Origin: Dreissena polymorpha
Taxonomy: Eukaryota > Mollusca > Bivalvia > Myida > Dreissenidae
Direction of reading: 5' to 3'
Length of the DNA stretch: 64,000 nt
Assembly: GCF_020536995.1 (NCBI RefSeq)
Contig: NC_068356.1
Coordinates: 23,789,809 to 23,853,808, forward strand
The notes under the pieces are model-generated. The model worked only from the letters and a program-made list of their open reading frames with translations. It was not told the origin of the DNA and did not search any database. The position numbers and the translations under genes were made by a program. Shown piece after piece: positions 40,340 to 53,200 of the stretch; position 1 is the first letter of the stretch; each line of letters opens with the position of its first letter.

Positions 40340-41265
40340 CAGTTACGACTTCTGAAGTAATTACGGTCAGCGGTGAAATATCGAGATGCGACTGCAAATT
40401 GATCCGTGAACTCGGTCTTTACTTTTGCGTCATGTATTTCTAAGCTAGAACCACTCCGTGTATCCTTTATACAGAGATTCTCTGGTACTTCTTGTTCACT
40501 AACGCAAACCCTGGTCAGGAGAATGTCTCGAGGATAAGATCCAGTTTGTGTTAAACTTTTAGGAGAAAAATGGGCGGCGTGTGCAACCCCCGCGGAACGA
40601 ACTCTGAACAGGGCTTGGTCCACTGAGGTCAGCTTTCTGAACTGGACTTAAATGAGCCTTGGGGGAATGAAGACTCGGACTAAATTCACTTTGACGAGAG
40701 CTGTGGGTTGAACTACTGCGTACGATAGGGACCGGGCTTGAGTCATTGCATCTCAAAACGGGACTATGTTTGTAGGATTTGTCTTTCCCGGTGCGCTCAC
40801 TGGAAAGGAATTACCGCTGTGACTTCTCTCACGTTTGCTTTTCGGAGAAATCGTTCTTCCCTCGCCAACCGAGCACTTTCACTACTGCGAACTGGTGGCG
40901 ATTTTAGAACTTTAGAGGAACTTTTGATTCTGTCTTTGTCGTCTGTTTTGGGACTCCCTTTCTCTGGTTCTTTCACTACCACTATCACAGTGTTTTGAAC
41001 AATCAACTAGTCCATCGATAGGTCCTGAACGCTCCTTCGTCTCTCCGTTGTCTTTCTGCTTCAAGTCCTTACTGTCGGAATCGCGCGCACGGCCTTGCGG
41101 CCTTGACCCAATATCTTCCTCATGACCACGTTTCTCGCCGCCAATTTTTTGCCTTTGAAGAAGAAATAGACAGATTTGTGGGCTCAGCCTGCCCGCCGGG
41201 ATTGTGCAAAAGGTGAAGATGTGGATGCAAACCAGGTGAAAACGGCCCCTGGCCATATAACGCCT
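40340..41265 (-). other. Exon 4 of the BAHCC1-like gene, broken into several frames
   Basis: From the acceptor TTTCAG at 41266-41271, the frame reads ALYGQGPFSPGLHPHLHLLH to SSSKAKN near 41145. It then jumps to GHEEDIGSRPQGRARDSDSK, next to SSKVLKSPPVRSSESARLAR, then ISPKSKRERSHSGNSF, then SPVPIVRSSSTHSSRQSEFS, then SPKSLTQTGSYPRDILLTRV. At least five frame changes occur in 0.9 kb, yet each segment has the low-complexity basic/Ser composition typical of this protein family. The other exons are clean. Position beside a contig end argues for unpolished sequence rather than a dead gene. Confidence 0.65.
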
Positions 41266-44200
41266 CTGAAACGACACATATGAGTAAGGAAGTGTTATAG
41301 ATGACCAATTGTGCTGTCCTTTGTACTCTGAAAAGTTACAATTTACATATACAAATTTACTGTTCATTACGTAACTCCCTGTATGATCACCAATGGCCGA
41401 GTGGTTTTAACTCCCTGTATGATCACCAATGGCCGAGTGGTTTTAATGATAGACTTTTACTCTAAGGCTCAGTGATTCGAGCCTAGGCGAGAAATACTTG
41501 TTTTAAATGTATTTTTTGTTTTTTACTAAAGCCTTTTAGTTCCAAAGTTTACATATATACATTTTCAGCATTTAATGACCATGTTGAATATATGCCAAAA
41601 TCGATTAACAGGCCCCTTTAATAAAGATCAAACTTGTACGATATATGAGCATTTTCTGTACAAAAATAGCTCTGTTTAACAAGACACGGTAAAATGTTCA
41701 CAGGAAATAGAAGAAAACAATTATCAGGCAAACAGTTTATGGCGAAGTAATTTTTAACGAGTAGTTATGGCATTAAGTGTAATAAGCAATCTCCAGCAAA
41801 GGAGCGTCATGTCTTTGAGTATTATTATAAATCTCCTTCAATAGGAGCCTACATGTAACCGATGTTACTGTTTCGCGATAAAATTTGATCATTTCGTGCG
41901 CTTAAAAACGCAATTTTAGAGGATTAAGCAGTAGGGGTGACTATAAGCGAAATGAGCCAAATGTGAATCAGATGGTAAAACACCACTGGAGGAGCGATTT
42001 ATTGTCTAGGTTAGACAAAACCAAGAGTGGTAAGCGGATAAAGTCGATCCCGGCATTCAGTTCACATATTGAATTATAATGAGTGACATTAGACGAAGTC
42101 GGGCGCACATGTGGTAGCTGAATGAATGAGAAATGTAATTGCTGTTTAAACAAAATACTTAAAACTATTTTGAGATATTCCAGGGTATGCTTCATTTATT
42201 CCTGCGGCAATTTTCATAACTTTCTGGTGTTCAGCTAAACAACAAAATTATAATCTATTAACAAGAACCATACGTCTTTTTCACCCAGTCGCAAATTGTT
42301 TTTTTTATAAATATTTGCCTTTACCCTTTAACTTTCTCTAGTTCAGTTATGCATGTATATCTGAAACATCATAAAGTACATGTATAATTGTGGCTGTGTA
42401 GTTCTGTGTCTCTCTGCCTACCCTTTTGGAGGTCGTATATCCGGTGCTGCACGGCTGCGTGTGCGTGCAGTGCCTCAAGCTGAGAGGAGCTGGCGGAGCT
42501 CTGGGCGAACAGCGCCAGGGACTCTGTGGCGGGCAGGTACGGCAGGTACGGGTTATACATCGTACCTAACAGGTACCGAGCGTAGCCTGAAAACATTACA
42601 ATTACGATAAGAAAATCCGGTGTTGGATTAAGCGTAGAGCTATGGTATATGAGACATGTTCTGTGAAAACCAGGCTTAATGGATGTGCGTAAAGTATCGC
42701 ACAGATTAGCCTGTGCAGTCCGCACATCTTTGCGATTAGGACATAAAGCTAGCTCAACAGATACAGCTGTCCTTTAACCCATTTATGCCTAGTAGACTCT
42801 ACCATCCTTCTAAATTGGATTAATTTATCATGCGGCGTCTCATCTGGGTCTACGCTGTTTGCCAAGGCCTTTTTTCTAGACGCTACTCATAAATGGGTTA
42901 AAGGCTCAATTATATGTCATTCACATGTATTTGATATCACCATAGTCTTTGTAGGGTCATAATTAGTGAATGGACGATACTTATACATTACAAGGTGACA
43001 ACAGTTTTGTGTATACAACTTTAATGATATTCTGTCCTAGCAAACGAAAAATATCGTAATGCCATATATTCTTGCTTGTAAATACACATTTTTAATATAC
43101 ACATATACATAAGTATGATAAAAGACCAAATTATGTACTTTCACTTTCCTTTTTTTAAGCGCTTAGTTTTCGGTTTCCAATTGAGGTAATTTAGAAAATA
43201 ATTTAGACCAACTAAGTTGTTTGAAACGGCTATTATTATTATAGTATTTTCTTTGCTGGTTGAAAAGTTGAGGTCAATCATAAGTCTGTCTGCCCCGTAA
43301 CGGTGCAGCCGCATTCACTTAGGCTGTAGCCTCGACCATTGAGGCACAGCCCATGCATGTTAACATTGTCGCAAATACCAGTATCAATTGACAAGTGTAA
43401 ATCAAAACAAATTATAGATGTTCTTCCTCGGAATCTGGTGTATGGAAACTCATAACAGCCAAACGACCGAAAGTAAATGAAGTTATTGGCCAGAGGATTG
43501 CCGTCGGTTCAAATCTCCCAGTGTGCGTTAAGCTCTCCGATATAATACTAACACAAAATAGCCGTTTATTGTGGAAACTTAGTCACGTGGTAGATTAAAT
43601 CAATTTTATGTCTTCTGAAATGTCAGCAACGCCGCATTAAAAAATTAATATCTCTCAAAATGGATAAAAATGAAATGCTCAGAGGTTAGCTAACATAACA
43701 CGTTCTTGTCAGTTTGAATTCTGTTAAAGGGTGGTGGAAAAAGTACCACACCTAACAGAATAATTGTCTAAATAATAATTTGTCTTTATAAATATTTTCC
43801 GGCGTTCTTGATTATACTCACACTGTTTCCATTTTCTAAAACGGCCTTATATAATAAAAAAATAAAAACATTTTATATAAAGAGTTGCAGTTTGTTGTAA
43901 TAAACAAAAAAGTCAGCGCAAGCGCGTTAATTTGTGTGTATCACTGACTACACTCACAACAAATAACAAACACATTTATTGTATGCTCATTCACACCTCA
44001 AACTGAACGTGATCACATACACATGTTTACGGCCACGTCAAAAGGAAATGCGAGATTTTAAGTCATTTGCATACATGCGTATTTAAATATTTATTTAGTA
44101 CTCTCAAAAATGACTACCGGTATGTGTGTTACGAGTTGAACTAAAGTAAATAATTAATTAGATTCCATATCCATTCTTACTTTCAGAGTGAGCGTTTGCG

Positions 44201-47200
44201 CCCCAGTACTGGCGCATTTCCGGAAGGAGATGCTTCAGGGAGTCAGGCACGTGACCAGATCCTGTCAGGTAGCTCGCCATCATAGCTCCATAGCCGCTAC
44301 CTGAACGAAAAAAGAGTACATTTTTGTTGCTTGTATTTTAAAAAAAAAGTCGGCTTTTGGGCTTTTTAATTCTTGAAAGTTCTTTTCTGGAATTGCGTAT
44401 TGCCTGTTACGCTGTTTATAAAACATGTATGCATGTATGCATCTGGTGGCACGTAGTTATTGTATAATGCATCTATTTCTGTTTCAGAGATTTCTAAATT
44501 CCGCTGCATTATTATAAGTAAATATACGTTTTTTAAAACTAAATTGACTTTCTACAAAAACGGTTCTTCTAGTATTATTTTGATATGCATTTTGTATTTT
44601 TTAACCGTCAAACACGCTGTCACAAATGTTAAGAAAACGATACGGATTGGTTGGATAACGCGTAACTCACTTTTCTTAATGCTTTAGATATGATAATTTT
44701 GAAACATTATATTTGTAATGATAATGTATACATCGTTGTATAATATGCGTTTTATTCTAGTTAGACAAATGCTTGGCTTTGAATAAACCAAATATCAACA
44801 TTTATTTTAATAATAATTATTAACAGTGGGATTAAAATATGATGCCGTTGATTATAATTAATATGATTGATACATGATTTGTGAAAATCTATGTAAATTA
44901 TAGTTTTGAAATAGGACTGACCTTTTTGATAAAACAAGCATAACACGCGATGAAAAAAAATATATGGTTTTATTCATCGGGACCCGGCACAAAAAATCAT
45001 ATATGATATAATATATATAGACATATGGTTTTATTAATCAATTAGCAGATCCATCATAACGTCCATCGTCCACAGTCAATACCACTAGTATACACAAAGC
45101 TGTAGTTTCTTTTTTCATACTGATATTCGATATCAATTTACTGAAAAAGAACGAATAAAATATGGTTTCCCAAATCGGCCACATGTCATTCATATATGCT
45201 GACATCTGAAATAAGTTCTGGAATAAAAGCAAGGTTCAAATATTAACGTCATTTGAAAAGAATGTTTAAAACGAACCATGAAGAGTTCCGCGTGACATGA
45301 TATTTCAAAATGGAACGCATTTCGTTCAAAGTATTGATCACATCCAAGTAAAAACATCTGGGTCCGGTTTAATGAGAGTGACCATGGTCGGGGCGACTAT
45401 GGTCGTACCAGTTTATAATTGTCGTGCGACGATAAACGAGTTTAATTGAGAACGACGATCGTCAGTCGACCGCACGTTATTCGACATATTGTCGAGCGAC
45501 CGCAGTCTACCCCTCACACCACGACTGCTCGTCGCTTGACGCTTTGTCGGCAACCAAAACCCGTGCAAAATGACTGACCACACCGTCGTGCGACCACAGT
45601 CACTGCAACTTGCTCCTTGAACGCGACGAGTGGTCAGTTGGCGGCCGACGAGCGTCGGTCGACCACACAGTCGTGCGACTACAGTCGGGTGTTGTAGTTT
45701 TTCATTAAACCGGACCCTGGACTGAACATATTTTGCTCGAAAATTACAATCCTATGTACGCCACGTTAAATTTACGTATATTCTTGGTTTCCGTTGACAT
45801 TATGACCGAACACGATATCAGTTAATACAATTTATTGTATGCTTTCCAGTGGTTTATAGAGAAATATCAGTGAATTAAAGCTGTAATTCATTTTTTCAAT
45901 CATGACTTCATTATTTAAGCACAATTCTCCAGTTGAAACATTATAAACACAATAATTTGTAATCATAAGATAACAAGAAAATGTGTTGGATATAATATCA
46001 ATTTTAATTCATTCGTGACCATAGATTTTTTTTTATATGATCACTCATGAATTAAAATCGATATTCCACAGAATCCAACAAATATCCTCTATAAAAACGC
46101 GTAATGATTTGTTATTTATATATTTAAGAGAATTATCGGTTTTAGTTTCAGTAAGCAAAATAGCATAAAAAAAGACTTTCTATTAAAGTCATGTTTTATA
46201 CAATGTAATAAGTTGTTTTGCAATGATCAATATTATATATATATTATATATATAATTTATTTATTTATTTATTACTAAGTATATACTATTTAATCTAGAT
46301 ACTCAATATAAAAATTATATCATATTGTATTTTATATAATAATGTATTGAATACTTTATTATCAGTTACAATTATATTTTTAAAGAACTTAAATTTCTTT
46401 TAAAATAATTATTACACAATTTTAAAGAATGTTGCTGTTGAAAAAAAAATCTTAATATAAGTAATTGTATTTTGTCTTACCTGTTTTTTCAAATAAATTA
46501 ACTAAAATTAAAAAACATATATTTATGCTTCTTTTTTCAATTATGATGTAACAATTTTAATTATCACTAGCGTTTCTGTGCCGTTAAATTCAACACCCCT
46601 ATTATACCATATAGGAAAGTTTTTTAGTAAATGAATATAATGAAAATCCTACCAAAATTCATATTACAACACAAGACAACTGGTAAAAAACTTTGATAGA
46701 AATTACTGGGTTTTTCTGAAGCAGATAGTTTCTAATTTTGAGAAAATCCCCCATCCCAATCCCGCTTACGAAATCCCCGTTGAAAGACGACCTGTCATTT
46801 ATAATCATTGAGTAGCGTACAGTAATTTCATTTTTATTATACATGCTTTTCATTTGAAGTATACATGCGCTCTAATGATTTACTAGCAGTCATTTTTGGC
46901 ATATGTTTGCACCATATATGCGAGAATTTTACTAATTATTTCTGTACTGGCTCAGGCTGACACAATGAATTTCATCGTTCCGTATAACAGTCTAAAAATG
47001 AAAACATAGAGTGTACAATGTACATACATCGATACAAAATAGTATTAAAAAGAAAACATCCGTTACATAGGCTGTTCATCAATAAGTAAATTGATTAAAA
47101 AATTAAATATATTTTAAACATTTAATGCTTAAAATACATTTGCAAATGTTCGGTGGAGAAATAATTATTATACAACATCACATTTTATTTCGTATTGAAC

Positions 47201-50200
47201 TTTACATGAATAACCAATTTTGAAACTGTTTAACACAGGCATTTACAAATAGTTTGTCGTTCGCTTTGATTGATGTTCAAAGTGGAAAGTAGGCAACAAG
47301 GGATATTGTACTGAACAGGTGTCGTTATAACCCTTGAGAAAACATAGTACAAATGTACGTGTATACATGTATATGTGAATTTAGCAGTGTATACATGTAT
47401 ATGTGAATTTAGCAGTGTATACATGTATATGTGAATTTAGCAATATATTTTGCGCTTGTCTGATAACAAGCGCGTTTAAACGCAAACACAGTTTAACCCA
47501 TTTATGCCCAGTGGACTCTCCTATCCTTCTAAATTGGATCAATTTATTTCCAAAATTAGGGGTGTCAAGTATATTTATGTCTATATTTAGAATATTTCAT
47601 AAAGGAATACATTTAAGCAAACAGCGCAGACCCAGATGAGACGCCGCATTATGTGGCGTCTCATCTGGGTCTACGCTGTTTGCAATGTCCTTATTTCAGG
47701 ACGCTAGGCATACATGGGTTAAACATGAGACGATGCAAAGAAGAGTGAGGTTGCACATTCACAGCTCGCACGCGTCTCCAACACTGATGTGTGTTCTGAG
47801 AACAACGGAAACTCAAGTATTATTGATTTTGATTTCTTCCGTGTGTCAGTTTTAAAGGGGCCTTTACACAGATTTTGGAAGATATTGAAGATTGTCATTA
47901 AATGCTTTATATTGATAAATATAAACATTGAATCTAAAAAACCCTCAACTGTGCTCGAACCACTGACCCTGGAGTAAAACAAGTCTAACACTAAGACCAC
48001 TCGGCCATCCGTGCTCATACAATGAATGACGTATTTTACAATTTATATAAGCAATCCTTGTAGTGCCACAAAATATAACGACAACAACAGAACTGCCAAA
48101 ATTATTAATCGCTGTATAATTTTCAGGTTGTTTTGTTTAACCGTCAAAAGATGCATATACTGGATATTTTAGAACATGGTAAATGTTCAGTATTACTGTT
48201 TCCTCACAAATATCATAACTACAACGAAACTTTGCGAATCTGAAACATTACATATATATATATATATATATTTCAATTTACCAAAACGTGAAAAGACCCT
48301 TTTAAAAACACCTCAATGTAGGATTTGTAATTTAAGAGACACGTAACTTAAGACCAGGTCTATTTTCACACCCTGAAACTTGTAAAAACAATTCATCGAA
48401 ACATCACATCACATCACACGCATCGCATCGCATCGCATCGCATCGCATCGCATCGCATCGCATCGCATCGCATCGCATCGCATCACATCACATCACATCA
48501 CATCACATTTCATGGCAGTAAGCGCAAGAGGTTTTTGTTATCAAGAAGCAATTATCTCCCCAGACAATGTCACAAATCAGTTGCGGTTGGCAAAAATATC
48601 TGAAATATCAGACATTTCCGCGAACAGAGAAGTTTTAACTTACCTATCCGATCTTAAGTCCATTAATGAGCGGATTTATTGCGAAGAGTCGCGGTCAGTG
48701 GAACCGGTCTGCCCTAAATCTCGGACTTACGGCTGTCTGGAGACAGACAGACATGTATTATGCACGTGTTTCGAATCCATGTTGTCGTACAGTGTACATA
48801 CTCGCAACTGTTTGTGGAAGAAATAAGAAGAAAAATATTTGACAGTTCTGGCGTTGCTGTTGCTGTTGCAGGTGTGAATGCTTCGAGTAAGAAGACATTC
48901 AGTCGTACACGAACACACAGACAGTCAGTACAAATTAACCAGTCCATACATGGGACAAGTTATATACCGGGTAAAAACAATTATTTAATCCACGTGAAGG
49001 CAGGAGGTATACTATCAATATGTAACATCTTAAGGGCTTGAGGATAAAGCGTCGCCACAATGAGTGTAACTAAGTTATCTGCATTAAAACAGTGCAGACA
49101 TTATGGATATTCACATTACACAAGCAAGACCGACGCAGTTGCTTCTGTCCAAAAGCGATACAATCATAATATTTAAACCATACATATGATTAAACTGTAC
49201 GTTTACTTTGCAGTGACTTTGCTTCGTGTTATGGAGCTTGCAATTTTCATCTCAAAACAATAAATATCCGAAAGAATTTTAACATGGTAGTGTACCAAAT
49301 CAATCAGCTTTTCTTAGTAGTATGTTAAAAAACTTTCAATATATGTTGCAAAGCGGTCGCCTTTAGCTCATTTATATAATGGGTGTTCTTTAAAATCATA
49401 ATTATTTTTTTTTATTGTACACATGTTTGCAAAAAATTATCAGAGTATACAGTATAGTGTCATAACACAAAAAAAACACTCGATAGTAAAGTTTTTAACT
49501 TGCGTTACATTGTTCGCAGTTAAATTTCGATGAAACAGTAAAGTTTTGAACATGTGTTACATTGTTCGCAGTTAAATTTCGATGAAACATTTCATTGTCT
49601 TACTTTCCTCTAATCTTAAACTGCTTACGTTGCATTTACAGCAAGCAGCTGGCTGTAACTTTCAGTAATAGACGATCTGTCATTTTCAGAAGACATAATT
49701 ATGCATTATTGTTGAATCAAACCACGTTAAATAATATCGACGTTACTGAGTACCATTTGCTAATATTTCTTTTTCTCACATCAAATGTGTTCACTTATTC
49801 TTGATTATTTTCAAGTACACTTACATACGATATATCATAGTATATTAAACGCTAATGTGGTTTTATAATTTGAAGACAGTTTCTCAGCGCAAGGATGCAT
49901 ATAATATAATAATCATAATTATATATTTATAACGCATAAATATAATTAAAAAAATCATATATGTATTTTGAATTATTGTTATTTGAATATTCAGTCAGTA
50001 AATTAGTGTTTATATCGTGAAATTGAAATATGCCATATGTCATATGCATAATATTAAAGTATAATTTGCACGCATATTTAAATTATAGTCGAAACTGCGA
50101 GTTCCTGTCCTGACAAGCACATTTCCTATGTCCATGTGTTCTAAAAAATCTCCATCCGGGCGACCGGCAGTATATTATTTTTTTCCGAAAAAAAATGTAA

Positions 50201-53200
50201 TAGGAAAATACACCCATTTAGATTATAAAAGTTATGTTATATTCCACTTAGCACGGAAAAAAATAAATGATACAAGTTTAACGCGCCTATTCTCTTTGCC
50301 CGGCATTTTTTTTTCAGATTTACAACTTAATTTTTTTTTTTCCCTACGACCGGCGTTTTAAAGCCAGTTTGCGAAGACTGATTTAAGAATTATTTAATAT
50401 GTTCAATGTAATGTTTTCCATATACAATATTGTACGTAGGTATTCAACATCAGCACACAAGTAGCGTTTGAAACACTTAGTGCGATTTAAATCAGTCAAA
50501 AACTGTATGACTTATATCGGCTTTACAACCGTTTATAAAAGTCAGGTTGGATGTTTTAGTGCTTACAATTGTATGACTTCTATCGGCTTTATAACAGTAT
50601 ATAAAAGTAAAGTTGGGTGTTTTGTGTTAAAAATTGTATTATGTAACGAAGAAAGGAATGCCATAACATTTCGATGGTGTCATGTTTCAATTGTATAATT
50701 TAGCAATTAATAAGCAATCATAATGGAACCGATTCAACAAGTGATTTTCGTATTGATATAACTCAACATATGCGAACAGAATATTAATCAAATGGTGGCA
50801 CAGGTAACGTAGATTTCCTATTCGAACAAATTCACATGCAATGCAATTTATTGCGTACTTCAAAATAAATAAAATAAGTCTTTAAACAAATAATTCTTTG
50901 CATTTATGTCATTTGACAGTTATATTTTCATGATGGTCACTTATTTTATCCTTTATCCTTCCGATGACATTTTGAGAATTAGTTAAGAATAACAAAACTG
51001 CGTTATAAATCGAGGGGTTAAAGCCAGAACGTGATAACTCCATTTTTCAAATAGTGGAGAAAAACGCAAATTAAGGTTTGACAGACTACAACTTTTAGAT
51101 GAATATGAATATCAGCATAATATTTGGTTATAATATAGGTAATAGTATTGTTTTGATATTGTAAACATATTATATGATTGCATACAATATTTTAATGATT
51201 TTGTATTCAAAATAGCACTTACTTCATTCTGGCATAAACGTAAAAACATATATATTTTCAGAGTACAACTGTGTTAAGTGCACTTGGTGCTATTTTGCAT
51301 AAGAATTGAACGCTGCTTTTTCTATGCCATACAGGAATTAGTGCCATTAAAGCAAAACAGCCTTGTGCTATGCATCTATTTTACGAGACTAAACGAAACA
51401 TGTGCACTTAAAACAAGTTTATTTTAATAATCATAATGGTAATTCTTTTTGTAGAAGTACATACTTATTTTCTTTTGCATTCTAGATTTGAACAGGACAT
51501 GCAAATGTGTCTCCAACCTTAACAATGGACGAAAGTTAAGATTCAGATATTCTATTCCACATCTGCATCTTATCTATCTTCTATTGTATCTGGGTCTGGA
51601 ATATCCTTGATATACTGGTGATATTCTGAAGGAATTATCCCTTCAGAGCAAAGTGATGGCAGGTCTTTCTTCTTTGTTGCTGTAATTGGAAGTTCGGAAT
51701 CTACAAGGGTTGTATGTCACATTTTATAGAAGGTCCTTTGATAGAGGATTTGATTTGATTTTATAGAGGATATGAGTTTACCACACTGAAAACTGGTGTC
51801 ATCAAAACTGCACTTAAAAAACACACACCCGGATCACAATTGTAGTTTTATCAATTTTATTTTTGTCCATATAACCTTTTGTCCACTTACATTTACAACA
51901 TTTGGCGGCATTACAGTTTAAGCTACATGTTTGATATAAAAAGCGTCATAGTATTTCATAGGCACAACAACATACGGAGTTCTCTTTGGTGTAACCCTCA
52001 CAATTGGTTTCCATTAGTAAATATACCAATGTAAATTTCTTTGCTCATTCTATGTAAGCAGGTACACTGTCACACTCCATTTGGGTATGTCCACCTTCTA
52101 AATACTTTTGTTCAATGGTGTCTATGTTTTTACATTTTTCAATGCAACAGTAATAACCTATTTTCGATTTTGACCACTAAAACAGTCAGAATAAAAGCAT
52201 ACATTCTTAACTGTGATGGGAAGGGATTTCATGTAAGTCAAAAGACAGGTTCCCACTTCACAGCCGCATTTTCCGTCAGTTTCGTTCCACAATAAACATG
52301 TCAAACTTGTGTTTTGTAAACAGTAAAAGAAAATATTGAAACTTTTTCTTTTATAATAAACTTGGCTCACACGAGAACATGGAATCGGTAAAACAGCCTC
52401 TAGATCAAATCTTATTTTACCATCTTAGTGGGAGAATAATGTCTTTTGGATAAGCACCAATAAAGGCATATTCTTCCTATCTAATTACAAATTAGCACAA
52501 TAGTTTGTGTATTCCTGTTTAATAAACAAGATGCAATAATTCCTAAACAAGGTAAGGGCTTCATATTTGTTTTTACCTTAAATTATATGCACTAATGGCT
52601 TATGTTTAAATGATTTAAGTGCACTTAAATCCTTTTGGCACATGTTTTTCCTCTCAATATGTATAAAAACTTATTGTGCCAAAATGACTTAAGTGCACTT
52701 GAAGCATTCTGGCATACACCAGATTTGTCAATAAGCACTTAGTGCACCTTGGTTCTTTCGGATTAACTATGTTGTATTCAAGATAAGATTCCAGGGAATA
52801 GTGCATATTGTAGAGCGTTGGAATAACTTTATGAAAGTGCAAACAAGTGATTTTTGATAAAAGTGCACTTATCACGTTCTGGCTTTAACCCCTCGAAATA
52901 TACCATCGCATTTCTCCCGAAATGTGTCCGCTAATAGGCAAAGTAAAGAATCTGTAGCTTTCTCCATGGATAATAACCATACGATGCTCCTCTTTAAGGT
53001 GAATTTGTAAAACTTTTCCCACGTTTCCAAGTTTAAATAATCTTACTACCCAAGATACTACCGTCTATAATCGAAATATAATTTACCAATCAAATAAAAT
53101 GTTATGCTGTTATAGATAATGATTTAAATAAATTTATAAATAAATAAACACGCCAGTTTTCACAATGATAAACTCAGCGTATTAAAAAAAGATCCGTTTA

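Noticed and set aside
48512-48826. 104-codon + strand frame after the microsatellite
   Set aside because: No recognisable domain, no splice context, opposite strand to the host gene and adjacent to a simple repeat. Not strong enough to call a gene.
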